DNA from: Usnea hakonensis
Taxonomy: Eukaryota; Ascomycota; Lecanoromycetes; Lecanorales; Parmeliaceae
Reading direction: 5' to 3'
Assembly (NCBI GenBank): GCA_013423325.1
Contig: BLJB01000003.1
Span: forward strand, 496,001 to 560,000
DNA: 64,000 nucleotides
Below the pieces are notes generated by a model. It ran no database searches, was not told the origin of the DNA, and was given only the letters and a program-made list of their open reading frames with translations. Of this stretch, positions 11,768 through 22,295 are shown one piece after another (within the stretch, counting starts at the first letter, position 1; the number at the start of each line of letters is the position of its first letter). Made by a program: the position numbers and the translations under genes.

Positions 11768-12460
11768 TGGTATCGTTATAGATGATGGTGGTTTTGTTGT
11801 ATGGCATGTCTGGCCTGCTCACTTACTTACTTACTTAGATCGCATATAGACCGCTGGTACAAGGAAGCAAGGCGCATCGGCGTCCTTTTTCCTTCAAGAA
11901 TGAAACCGTCATCCAGGCCGCATGTTATACTAGAACAGATAATACACCTCTCCCCCTTCATTATCATTAGAAATCTACAACTCTCCCCCCCTACCCTACC
12001 AAACATCAACTCCTCATTCACCAACCTACAGAAATCACTTGTCGCAGAATTTAACCCATACTCAAAATTACTACAACTACAACGTACCTTACCCTCGCGT
12101 ACCACTTCTCTTTCATCCTCCCATCCAGCCAGTCAGCCAGTCTCGTCCAGTCTCCCTTCCCCAAACCTCCCCCCAAAACTCCAACCCTCTCCACTCCACA
12201 CCCTTCCCCTTCTTCCCTTGCCCTTCCCTTGCCCTATCCTCAAACCCCCCCTCCCCACGCTTCCCCCCTTCCCAACGCTAAGATCTACTAGAGCAACCTT
12301 GTAACCTTCCTTCCTTCCTACTTTCGTCAAGGACCTCACCTCACACGTAGCTCTATACTTTGGATTTCCCCCCCCCCACCCCCTTTTTTTTGATTCTTTG
12401 CTTTACAGCGACTATACAAGTGCGAAGTCTGCAAAAATATCTGTTATCATGGTTCTTGCC

Positions 12461-12487
12461 GTGTGTGTGTGTGTGTGTGTGTGTGTG
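12461..12487. repeat. GT dinucleotide microsatellite
   Basis: About thirteen uninterrupted GT units, lying exactly in the switch zone between the C-rich and G-rich blocks. Confidence 0.95.
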
Positions 12488-12634
12488 CTAGCTCGTCTGG
12501 ATTTGTGTGTGTCTGGATTTGGGTGGGACTTTGAGATTGGGCTGGGATTTTTGTGGGGGGATGGAGGGAGAGTGTGTTTGTGTAGGGGATGGAAGGGGGG
12601 TTTGGGGTAAGTACTGCTGCGAGTAGTGTATTGT

Positions 12635-12672
12635 TGGGGGGGGGGGNNGGGGGGTGGGGGGGGGGGGGGGGG
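12635..12672. repeat. Poly-G tract with two unresolved bases
   Basis: A nearly pure G run holding the only ambiguous bases of the window (NN at 12647-12648). This is probably a homopolymer that could not be sequenced or a minimal assembly join, so the true length here is uncertain. Confidence 0.85.
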
Positions 12673-13570
12673 ATGAGGTGTGGGAGTTGGGATTGCGGAG
12701 GAGGAGTTTGCGGAGGGGATGGGAAAGGGGGGAGACTCCCCGGGGAGTGTGTATGCTCAAGGTAAATCGTGGGCTTGGAGGGTGCTGCTGTATAGTGTTA
12801 GATGTTTTTTTGCGCTCGGGATTGTCGTCGCTGTTTTTTGAGGGGGGGGAGGGGCTGAGGGGGGGGAGGGGCGGAGTGGGGTGGGTTGGGGGTAGAAAAT
12901 GGAAAGGAATGAGTCTGGGGGACGCTGGGTATGAATGAGGTGGGGTGTTGGTTTGGGGAAGGGGGTTCTGGAGGTGGGGATTCGAGAGGGTGAGGTTGAC
13001 TTAGGGGGGGAAATTGGGGTTGGGAGGGTTGGTGATTGCGAATATTGGTACGGTGAGGTGTAGAACGATCTGGTTAGGGCTTGTTTATGTTGAGAAATGT
13101 CAAGATATGGGCGTTTGCATTTTGCGTTGGGTATGTCAGACCGTGGACAACTTTCCTGAGATTCGTTGGCCGTAAAATCTCCTTGGTCGCTGTTCCGATG
13201 GTTGGATGATAACCACCTACCTCGGCTGCGCACATGATCCTATAGTCTTAACACATCCGTATTACTGTATAACACATGTCTTTGTTCGGGCTAATACTTC
13301 CATATAGGTTGAGACTCTCGGATCAAATCTTCCAATCACGGTCAACTCATTCGGACTAAAGTTCTGTAACACTTTGAAGATGTTCTGCCTATCGCGCACC
13401 CCACTTTTGTGTAACATATATATATTTCTCCATGTTTGTCTTAGCTCTTTGATTCCTGATCTTCATTTCTTACCGAAGCAGGGTAGGAGTTCACATGTTG
13501 ATTAACTTCGATACACTTGTCCACACCGATACCGTATCACACCGGATTTCGTTCTTCAAGAAAACGCGAG

Positions 13571-14482
13571 ATGGCCCCGCTCACATATAGAAACAAACAT
13601 GAATTGTTCGAAGAAGCTTTTGATGATGTGTGCATCGATACGGGATCCTGGTATCCTTGCACGCAATACTCGCTAGATGTAACAGGTGGTCTGAACCGCC
13701 AAGCGGGCGCAATGCCTCCTGCGGCTAAAAGGGATCTATGGTTCGAGCATCGTAATCCAGGGTGTGTACTCCTCGAGCTGATTTTTCCATATCCACAACA
13801 TCTAGCTCATTTTACCAGCAAGTGAAGGTCCCACTTCAGAGCTCGATGCTGACTTCCGTCTCATTCAGACCATTCATTAGTCCACGAGCAGCAGCTCGAG
13901 AGATATACGACCATAACCGCCTGAGCCGAGCCCCTTCGAATGCAGAAAGCCAGGCCCTTAGCCGCCTCGATGCCGCTCTCGATAATGCCCATGGAAATCA
14001 TTGGGGTCCCGATCTTATCATCAAGGCTTTCTGTGATCTGGATACTGTGTTTTTCAACGGGCGACTTCGAGGTCATGTGAGCATCGCCTGGAGACCCCAT
14101 TCCGAAATGGTCCAATCACGCTTCGGGGGCACAGCCTATCTGTCCCACGGAAAATGTCAAATCGGGTTGAATGCAGAAGGGATCATCTTGGACCAAAATA
14201 GTTCCAAGGCTTTCAAGCAGATGTGGTCGACGATGCTGCATGAGATGTGGTAAGTGGTGTTCGACGGAGGTTTGTGTGTTATACTGACGATGCAACAGCC
14301 ATGCTTACGGTCAGGTCCGAGTCAGGGGCGAAGAATGGATGGAAGATGAGCGTGATCATGGGAAGTATTTCGGGGCTAAAGTTTTTGCCGTGGCAAGGAG
14401 AGCACAACAATTGCTTGATCTCTGGGTCAATACGAACGACTCTGACACTGGCATCCCGTTTCCACGGCATGTTTTTACTTGA
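13571..14482 (+). CDS. SprT-like zinc metalloprotease domain protein
   Basis: The core exon (about 13880-14249) encodes DLDTVFFNGRL, the entry to the SprT fold, and a strand region around CQIGLN. The zinc motif HEMCHAYGQ is split: the exon ends after HEM plus two bases of Cys, and a 49-bp intron (GTAAGT...ACAG) precedes the CAT of the second His at 14300. The last exon continues with a DHGKYFG segment, which offers a plausible third ligand, and ends at TGA 14480-14482. SprT/Spartan-type proteases cut DNA-bound or nuclear proteins. The N-terminal exon (ATG 13571) is less sure: the first intron, donor near 13762-13764, has no acceptor that restores frame without a stop, so residues before AAREIYDHNR are uncertain. 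Confidence 0.6.
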
Positions 14483-15646
14483 TGGGAGGACATTGAATCG
14501 GAACATAGCGGATGAATTCCCTATTTGTTAGACATCCTAAGGCGGCAAATTGAATCAAGCATACCTGAATTGACTGAAACCCAGTGAGAGAGACTCCAGT
14601 ATCCGACCCCGTGTAGCAACCATGTTTTCTCGGTGCCAGAGCTCTTTTCGACCTCAATAATTGATGGTTCTCTGCCCAAAATTCTGCCTTTGTTATCGGA
14701 AGGTTCACCGGTAGCAATTGATTCGGACTCCATCAATGACACTGTTCATGACAACAAAGGGGTGGCTCACCAGAGATTTGCAGCCTGGTCTGCAAGACAC
14801 TCAACACCAAACAGACAAATCTCAGGAGCCCACATAAAGCATTCCGCTGAGGATAGAGACCCTCGAGCAACCCAAACGTCGGATCTTATAGTGTTAGCAC
14901 AAAATATTTTCCATTCAACGTATCCCACAATTCTCGGTCCACCAGCTAGCATGGCCTCCTTCTCGAAGCTACCGATCCATAAATTCTTTGCAAGATACAT
15001 CGACCACCAAAACAATCAACAATGCCTCTGCTAAGACTGCTGAGACATCATTTCGAAAATCTAAGGGCTCAATATGTCTGCCGCTAAGAGATCTCGAAGG
15101 AGCCGAGAGACTTCGTGGACCATCCACAGAACGGGATGAAAATTATGCCGGGCTCCAATATCTTTTTGCTAGGGTGTTAGGAACGATAAAGGCAGGCTCT
15201 AGGAAATGGGAACGGGCTAACGAAAAGGAGGATCGATACACGAAGGGTTAGCTGTGTAGATTGATGGAGGGGGTTAGCCCATCCAGAAAGAAAACCCTGA
15301 ATAGTGTGTATATAATGTGCTTTTCGGTGGCAGTACTAAGGAGGCGTAGATTGAGTTGCCTTATGATTATTTGTTGGGTGTCGGGCTGAGTGATTCTGTG
15401 GCCATTTTCTCGGACCGTATTGCGCCCTTAAGGTATTTTATATAACGGTATAGTACTTTATTTTACATGAAACAATCAGGGTTAACCCTAAGGATAGTGT
15501 CTCAGCATCTTTTGTACTTTCAATTTATTTTTGTAACCTATGGGGACGATTTCAGCCGTGTAATGGCGCAGCTTTGTTCAATGTTTTGGGCTTCGATATG
15601 TCTAATTGATTCTGGTATATACCTTCCGCAGAGAGTGCTTCAATCC
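14483..15646. other. Region without a supported gene
   Basis: An open frame at 14633-15034 encodes a 133-residue peptide with no recognisable domain, signal peptide or splice context. The DNA becomes AT-richer from about 15250. Nothing else is supportable. Confidence 0.35.
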
Positions 15647-16036
15647 ATGGACCCTCCCTCAGCCATTGTTAGTATCGTGCGTATCATTGGCATTGAAGTC
15701 CAAATTGTCCAACTCCTGCAAAAGGAGATGGATGCCATCAAAACTGCTGATGAGCGAGTTGAGCAGATTTTAATTGGAATTTGGGCTATAGCAATAGGCT
15801 TGAATAAGCTACAGGAGTTTTCTTTACTAGGCAAAAAAGCTTTTGTTGATGATCATATCTTGCAAAACGAAGGGCACGTCGTAGTCGCTCATATCGTCCA
15901 GCGCTCATATAATCCTGTGGACTATTCTCCTCCTCTTCCTAGTGCTGCTGCTTCAACTGGTCACGAACATTGGAAGCAAAGGAAGCGTGAAAATGGAGAG
16001 GAGAGAGAAGGCGTCAAGAGATTGACATATTTATGA
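15647..16036 (+). pseudogene. Fragment of a helo-like N-terminal domain (NLR/STAND-type signalling protein)
   Basis: The ATG at 15647 opens MDPPSAIVSIVRIIGIEVQIV, which looks like the start of fungal helo-like or related N-terminal domains (usually MDPLS...SI..L). A helix follows (VEQILIGIWAIAIGLNKLQEF) that fits the LLxELxxIxxALxxLQ stretch of that domain. After about 75 residues similarity stops and the frame ends at 16036 with a basic low-complexity tail. No NACHT, NB-ARC or repeat domain follows, so the copy is a truncated relic or a stand-alone fragment. In intact proteins this domain is the membrane-targeting or death-inducing module of fungal NLRs. The surrounding DNA is AT-richer than its neighbours. 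Low certainty because the domain is short and divergent. Confidence 0.35.
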
Positions 16037-16433
16037 TAGAGGGAAATTCCCACAGTAACGCACAGACTTACAGTTCGCGGCCCACTCCAGGCATTGTTCA
16101 TTCAGTACACACCGACAATAGGGAGAAAGAAGATGATGGCCCGATCTGACTCCTGCAGGCTTGGCGGGTCCAACTGATCAGCGCGCCTGTGCCGAGTCTG
16201 TGCCGGATAATGGGAATGAGAGAGTGTGAATTATCGGGAATGAGGATAATATTGAAGTCACAGGATGAAATTGTGTTTCCCTGCACTTTCACGTTTCATA
16301 GTCCGATATCAAAACTCTTCAGCAGAGCCATCACCATCCACCTCCGCGCCCCGCCCCGCCGCTCAACCCGACAGGCCATCCGTAAGCGACGCAAGCAGCT
16401 TCCCCAATCTCAGCATCCATTCTCAACCAGACC
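16037..16433. other. Intergenic region
   Basis: No gene seen. Its right end holds the 3' side of the coiled-coil gene on the minus strand. Confidence 0.35.
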
Positions 16434-16476
16434 TCACTCTGCAGGCCCAGCAGACCTCACTCTGCAGGCCCAACAG
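16429..16476. repeat. 24-bp tandem duplication
   Basis: Two almost identical copies of an AGACCTCACTCTGCAGGCCC-type unit lie back to back across the stop codon of the minus-strand coiled-coil gene. One copy is read as the C-terminal residues CRVRSAGPAE and the other supplies the stop and trailer. Confidence 0.8.
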
Positions 16477-16902
16477 GTCTTGTTATGCTCCTTTTGCTGC
16501 TGTTTCTCAATCTCCCCTTCAAGCTTCTTGATGGCCTCCTTGTCCTGTGACACCGTCACCTGGACTCTTGCATAATCCGCCTCGAGCTGCCGAATCAGAT
16601 CTAGGTCTCGCGCTTCGGCACCTTTGGCTTTTCCGAGTTGGATGGAGAGGGATAGGGAGCTGGCTGAGAGGTTTCTCTGGGGAGGGGGGGGGGGGTTAGT
16701 GGGGGGATGAGGGGAGATGCTTTGAATGTTATATGGGGGGAGGGAGACGGACGATGTCTTCTTTGTACCAGTTTATACTGTCCTGTGGGGATGGCCTTCC
16801 TTCTGGTTTTCTATCAGGGCCGTTGTCGTCGCCTATCTCGGAACTCTTTTTGGAGGCCTCTTGCTCGGGTTTACTGGAGCTGGGAGTGTCGGTCGGTTCC
16901 AT
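16434..16902 (-). CDS. Small acidic coiled-coil protein of unknown function
   Basis: Two exons on the minus strand. The first starts at ATG 16902 (MEPTDTPSSSKPEQEASKKS) and encodes a disordered acidic N-terminus ending INWYKEDIV. The intron (donor GTCCGT near 16745, a pyrimidine-rich run of C and an AG near 16681) is unusually G-rich on the plus strand. The second exon encodes RNLSASSLSLSIQLGKAKG and a heptad-like helix (DLIRQLEADYARVQV...DKEAIKKLEGEIEKQQQK), then a short tail with CWAC before the stop at 16434. I do not recognise the family; a cytosolic coiled-coil adaptor is plausible. The stop lies within a short tandem duplication, so the C-terminus may be recently altered. Confidence 0.5.
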
Positions 16903-17677
16903 GGTTAGTGGTTTTACGTTTCTGGAAAACAGCGGATGGTGGTGAGATGAGATGAGATGGGATGAGAGTTGCAAGTCTTGACTGCTATCAAGAGAGTAGG
17001 AAACCCCCCTCCCTAAAAGAGTTTCTCTTTCAAACGGACAGTGAGGCAATCACTCGTTCCCTTTCCCGAAAACCGTGGTCTTCCATCCGTGCACGAGATC
17101 ATCTGTCTTTCCGATAACCCTTTGCGGGTGAGTGATGCGCTGTTCACGAATTCTGTCTGTCCGGTAACAATCCAGCGTACGGAAAGCGCGCAATTCTCTT
17201 CGCCCTCCGACTCCTACCCATCCATCCCATTCCATTTTGCCTATTCTTCCCGGAATACTCACCCAAACCCTCCCCGCTCACCCAACCCCATATGGTTCCT
17301 CTAATCCATCCCCTGAAATCGGATCAAAGGACTGCCCTATCGAAATGTAGTGCATAGTTGTGTTTGTCTATTTGAAATTGATGAGTTGGCTTCTACGTCT
17401 TGATATTCTAAAAGATGTTGGTATGTACATGACTCTAGCGCCTAATTTGTTCGATTTTGGGGCGGATGAAACATCACCCTCCCATTACCACATTAGACTG
17501 CGTGTTGTCGGTTCTACTTCTTATTCACGGATTGGCAATCAAGTTTGCCAAAAGGGAGTCAAACGACGAGATCCTGATGCTTGGAACGTTGACTCTTTCC
17601 CCAATGATCGAGGGGATCTAGAAGACCGATATTCAAAAGAAAGGTCTGCTTTTTGTACTGCAGTCTCTTGTTATGCA
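16903..17677. other. Intergenic region
   Basis: It lies between the 5' end of the coiled-coil gene and the 3' end of BNA4. Open frames on the plus strand here are the antisense side of BNA4 or lack any signature. Confidence 0.35.
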
Positions 17678-19499
17678 TCAACGCCCCACCTGACTCAGCC
17701 AAATCCCAAGATTACTCCAAAATCCTCTTCTCGAGAATCCAAGAACAGTCAGGCTTCCGATACCCAGAATGTTCAATCCAACGATGCCCATCAGCATCCA
17801 ACCTTGTTTTTGTACAGCCTTTTCAACTTCACTGTATCGCTGATTCTCGAAGCTGACTCTCGTATACTGGGTCCTCCAACCTAGGCTTGGGAAATGGATG
17901 TTCACTGTTTCTTCCATCCATTTTCTCATCTTATAAAGGGGCGATTGTACGCCGGAGCGCATTTCTTCGTAGTTTCGAAGAGCAAGATCGTTGATTGCTG
18001 CTGCGTCCGGAGCACGCTGGGAGGTGTACTCGTTTAACGCTTCTTCCCGTGCTTCACTTCGACGTGCATGATTGTGGTTGCTGGAGTCATAGACGCCGTG
18101 TTTATCTAATATGTCGAAGAGAACCCGGACGTCTTCGAGGCCAGCGTTCATGCCTTGCCCGTAGAATGGGACCATGGCGTGTGCGGCATCCCCAAGAATC
18201 ACGACGCTGGATTTGTAGTGGTATGGTTTGCATTTGATAGATATTAAAGGTAAATGTGGGTTCTCGCGAAACTGTTTTTGTAGGTCCGACGTGGAGATTA
18301 GGTCCGGACAAACACCCGGGAAATTGTTGTGGAAGAACTGCTCAAGCTGTTGCTGAGGGTCCTCCGAGACTGAATCAAAGCGGCTGGCAGGGGCGAAAAG
18401 AGTGCAGGTGAAGGACTTGTCGAGTGACGGTATTGCAATGAACATGAGAGATCCGCCAGGCCAGATGTGTAGATGGTTAGGGTCAATAGCAAAGGACGAA
18501 TCTGAAGGCCTGGGAGAGATGTGGAACTCGCACCATAGCGTGTCAATGTATTCTTGCTGGTAATCAAGTCTCGCAAATTTCATCAGATGATAGCGAGTCG
18601 CCGAATGAGCACCGTCTGCACCTATGATTAGGTCGAAACCAACTGAGATTTCCGTTGCCCGAGTCTGGGCATGCCAGAGGGCATCATTTTGAGTAGGGTT
18701 TTGAGCGTGGTCTGTCTTTTTGACTTTACTAAGCTGCTCAAACCAAGCTGTCCTTTTGTTAAAATCAGCACCTGTCAATTTATGATTAAAATGCAGCGTG
18801 ACGTTAGGCAGTTTTTCCAAGGCATCTAGGAGGCGCTTGTTGAGACTCGCACGGTCTACCGCTTGGATGTACTTGAAAAGTTTAGAGAGATTTTCCAGGT
18901 CAGTTTAGCAGTGCAGAGGACATACCCTGCCGTTTGCATCGTACTCCTGAGATTCTGAGTAAAGCTCGCCATTTTTTCTTCGCCCGTGAATCATGCGGGC
19001 GTGCATTGGTATGGTTTCCTTGAGGATTCCGTCAAGAAGTCCAACGCATTGTGACTGTCTCATGGAGTTGATGCCGCGCTCTGATAGAGCCAAATTGATT
19101 GACTTGGTAAAGTTCAATGGTGTGGTCGATGGGTCACGCAGATCTAAGTTGACTCGCATCAGGTCACTCTAGAAAGGCAAAAATCCTAATGCATGCTTAC
19201 GAAATATCTTTCGGCAGTAAATGCAAGGTCAAAACATAAGATTAAAAGACAGATACAGGTTGTAAGACCGATCTCTTCTAGAGTAGAGCAAGATTTGGGA
19301 TTCTTTCAGTAAAGGACGAGTGAGACAGCTGGGTCAATGGAATGCGGAATGTTAGATTGGAGAAAAACAAACTCTTACCAGCTCTGAGCTCGTATACATG
19401 CACGTCATCACCCCTTTCGGCTGCATAAATGGCGGCAAGAGCGCCAACAGGTCCTGCGCCGATGACAAGAACTTTCTGTGCCTTGTTTCCTTCAGCCAT
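17678..19499 (-). CDS. BNA4: Kynurenine 3-monooxygenase
   Basis: A FAD- and NADPH-dependent hydroxylase that converts kynurenine to 3-hydroxykynurenine in de novo NAD synthesis, anchored in the mitochondrial outer membrane. At least three exons. The first (ATG 19499) carries the dinucleotide fold VLVIGAGPVGALAAIYAAERG. The second (about 19159-18925) carries the family signature DLRDPSTTPLNFTKSINLALSERGINSMR (given here as overlapping parts: DPSTTPLNFTKS, INLALSERGIN). The long third exon carries IGADGAHSATRY, the FAD-binding ILGDAAHAMVPFYGQGMNAG and a C-terminal hydrophobic anchor (LMGIVGLNILGIGSLTVLGF). The stop is at 17678. All expected motifs are present. It is divergent from MAP1 across a 726-bp spacer. 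Confidence 0.92.
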
Positions 19500-20225
19500 G
19501 TTCCTTACTGTAGGGGTTATGTCCACCAGAACAGAAGCAGCAGGAAGAAGAAGAAGAAGGAGAGAAAAGGAAAGAAGTAGGCAAAGAAGAGAGTTCAGAC
19601 TCTAGGATATATAATCCAACTTTAATAATTTTTGTCTTCATGATGACATTCATTTCGGTGAGCCAGGGTTCAGCGGACTCAGCAGCCAAGAGGCGGGGCG
19701 GGCCTAGGGGTCCACCCTCGCCCCCGTCTCGACGTCTCCTTAGGCCAGCCTGTCCTCGCCCTTAGAGAACAGGCAAGGCAGCGGCACTTCACTTCTTCGT
19801 TTTGATTTGTTGCAACAGGTGTTGAGTTCTGAGAGCCGTGTCGATTTAAGCCCACTTCGTCTTTAAGGTAAGCTCAGGTGCTTAGGGCGCTTTTTTGGGG
19901 GAAACATGCTAGCCAAGTCGGGGTTAGCTTTGGAGCACTCCGGTGACTCATAAAGGATTGCCACGTTATTTCAGCCCTACATTTCTTGGCTTTTTCTTAA
20001 CCTTCGCAGCATTGATGGCAACACAGCTTCCGCTTTCTCTATCACGTTCAATCTCGAGCGTCACATATTCTGGGTAGATTGTGTTGACCTGCGAGATCTT
20101 TTCAGTCTGTACTGTCGCGCCCAGGGTCATTGCGAACCTCGAAGAAGCCTGTCAATCACAGAGGAGTAACGCCTTGATTACCAACCTAAAGAAAGCAGCA
20201 TTTACCTGCCTGACTAGGCTCCATC
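19500..20225. promoter_or_regulatory. Shared upstream region of BNA4 and MAP1
   Basis: A 726-bp spacer between two divergent housekeeping genes. The BNA4 side has a GAAGAAGAAG purine stretch (about 19540-19560, CTTCTT on the sense strand). The middle has two short pyrimidine- and G/C-rich tracts. No specific factor site is claimed. Confidence 0.5.
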
Positions 20226-21573
20226 ATGGCGGAAGTCACAACTGAGGCGAAGAAGTGCATAGGAGTGGACTGCCCAAATGACGCTGGTACCTTGCAATGT
20301 CCGACATGCCTGAAGCTTGGACGAGAGAGCTCGTTCTGTTCGCAAGACTGCTTCAAAAGGAGTTGGGTAGGCTACCTTGTGCCCTCGTAAGGTACACAAG
20401 GCCAGAATCATGCAATATGATAGCTGACAGTCTTCAGTCAGAACACAAGTCTGTCCACAAATCTGGCTGTATGTACCATAAATGGCCAGCCTAACCCTCA
20501 ACTGATCGCAACTTAGCTACGGCCCTTCACAACCCTTTCCCAAAATTTTCCTTCACAGGATCTGTGAGACCGATATACCCTCTATCTGATAGAAGAACCG
20601 TCCCAGATTCAATAAATCATCCAAACTACGCAAAGACTGAGGGAGGCAACCCCAACTACACATTTGCTGCAAGGCATAGTATCACTTGTTTGGACAAAAA
20701 GCAGCAGGCAGGTATGCGGAAGGTTTGCCGCCTGGCTAGAGAAGTCCTGGATATCGCGGCGAGAGAACTCAAGCCTGGTGTCACAACGGACTACATTGAC
20801 GAGGTGGTCCACAGAGAGTGTATCAAGAGAGACGTAAGTTCTGCTAATGGAACCCAACCAGGTTACATTGCTTATTCAGCTGCCAGTCATATCCATCACC
20901 CTTGAATTACTCGGCCTTTCCCAAGTCGGTGTGCACCTCGATCAATGAAGTCATCTGCCACGGTATACCAGACCAACGCATGATCCGGGAAGGTGATATC
21001 ATCAATCTTGACGTTACTCTTTACCACGGAGGCTTCCATGGTGACATCAATGAGACGTACTATGTTGGCGATAAAGCTCTCAAAGACCGGGAATCAGTCC
21101 GCGTCGTCGAGGCAGCCCGAGAATGTCTTCAAGAAGCAATCAAAATTGTAAAGCCGGGCATGGCTTTCAGGGACCCGGGTACAGTCATCGAGAAACATGC
21201 CAAGTCGAAGGGCTGTGCTGTAATACGGACATATTGCGGTCACGGTATCAATTCCCTTTTCCATCCCGCACCGAGCATACCTCATTACGCCAAGAACAAA
21301 GCTGTGGGAGTTGCCAAGCCAGGAATGACTTTTACGATTGAGCCGATGATCAGTCTGGGCTCTTACAAGGACAAGACGTGGCCTGACAACTGGACCAGTG
21401 TTACTCAAGATGGATCTAGGACAGCTCAGTTTGAGCATACGTTGCTAGTCACAGAGGATGGTGTTGAGGTCCTAACGGCTAGGCTTGCCGATTCACCGGG
21501 TGGACCGGTCGAAATGCCGCCGGAGGTAATAGCTGACGGCGAGGCGCCTACGAATGGAGTAAGTGTTAAATAG
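20226..21573 (+). CDS. MAP1: Methionine aminopeptidase 1
   Basis: Removes the initiator Met from nascent proteins at the ribosome. Four exons. The first (ATG 20226) encodes the N-terminal zinc-finger region CIGVDCPN...CPTCLKLG...CSQDCFKRSW, and the second a short EHKSVHKSG piece that completes it. The catalytic domain follows, with the usual NFRPIYPLS-like entry (here SVRPIYPLSDRR). The metal ligands are seen as two Asp in INLDVTLYHGGFHGDINE, His in YCGHGINSLFH, Glu in FTIEPMISLG and Glu in FEHTLLVTEDG. The last intron (GTAAGT at about 20834, acceptor CCAG before TCATATCC) joins KRD to SYPSPLNYSAFPKS. Length and order match type 1 enzymes. The zinc finger marks it as the cytosolic form. Confidence 0.95.
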
Positions 21574-22295
21574 GCAGTCGAAAGCGGGGAATCAGCAATG
21601 GGGGCTTGAATTGACCGTCAATGCGAAAGTCTCACGGGTTTTTTGTCCCTAGAACATGTCCGAGACCAGGAATTCCAGCGGTGCATGCCGGTCTGGTTGA
21701 CATTCCTGTTAGAGTTATAATGAAGGCTCTTCATCCCTCGGTCCCATAAAGTTTTAGAGCTTCAAGGTCATGGACAGAAACTCGCGGCGATCAGTGCAGG
21801 ATGCACGATTGACTGAAGAATCTCCTATATCTTCGCACTGCCATCGGTACACTTCGTTGTTCCCTCTCACGTTTTCTTTCATCAATCCACTACATCTACT
21901 TGACAGGACTCAAGTGGTCTTCTCCGCTTGCAGAATGGTTATCAACCCTTTACTTGGTAACTTTAGCTTTTCATTTGTAGTTTATGATTATCCTTGCAAA
22001 TTCACAACTATAGACTTTGTAGAATGCTCTTGTATTTCGAGCTACAAGCTGGTAGTCCCAGGATTCTTCGATGAATTTGTCTTGCTGTACTTGGGTTGAT
22101 ATAAGAACCGTGGGCTACGGGTTTTAATAGAGCCTTGAGTTGTAGGCCCTAGCCCTATAGTTTACATCCCAGAAAGACCTAGCATGATGCATTATCTTGC
22201 CAAGAAAATGCTTCACCAACAACCATCACTCTTGTGATTTTCAAGACGTATAAACGGACATGAGAAGAAGCTGGAAGCTTCTAAACGTTTACGAA
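21574..22295. other. Intergenic region
   Basis: No gene is supported. The frame at 21770-22099 has no signature. Presumably the MAP1 3' end and the promoter of the first folylpolyglutamate synthase copy. Confidence 0.35.

Larger units (their letters stand above)
11768..13570. other. Low-complexity gene-free stretch with C-rich then G-rich block
   Basis: No gene is recognised. Plus-strand C-rich DNA (about 11940-12310) ends in a poly-C/poly-T run near 12370, passes through a GT repeat, then becomes extremely G-rich (about 12500-13030). A TTAC tetranucleotide repeat lies at 11821-11837. Frames open in this stretch encode only Pro/Ser/Thr or Gly/Arg low-complexity peptides and are not called. 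Confidence 0.5.

Noticed and set aside
11821..11837. TTAC repeat as a CRISPR-like or telomeric array
   Set aside because: Only four tetranucleotide units; no spacers and no telomere repeat sequence.
12398..13233. Gly-rich and Pro-rich open frames in the G-rich block
   Set aside because: They arise from base composition, cross the unresolved bases and contain no conserved segment.
17360..17884. Plus-strand 174-residue frame
   Set aside because: Its second half is antisense to the BNA4 3' end and the rest has no signature.
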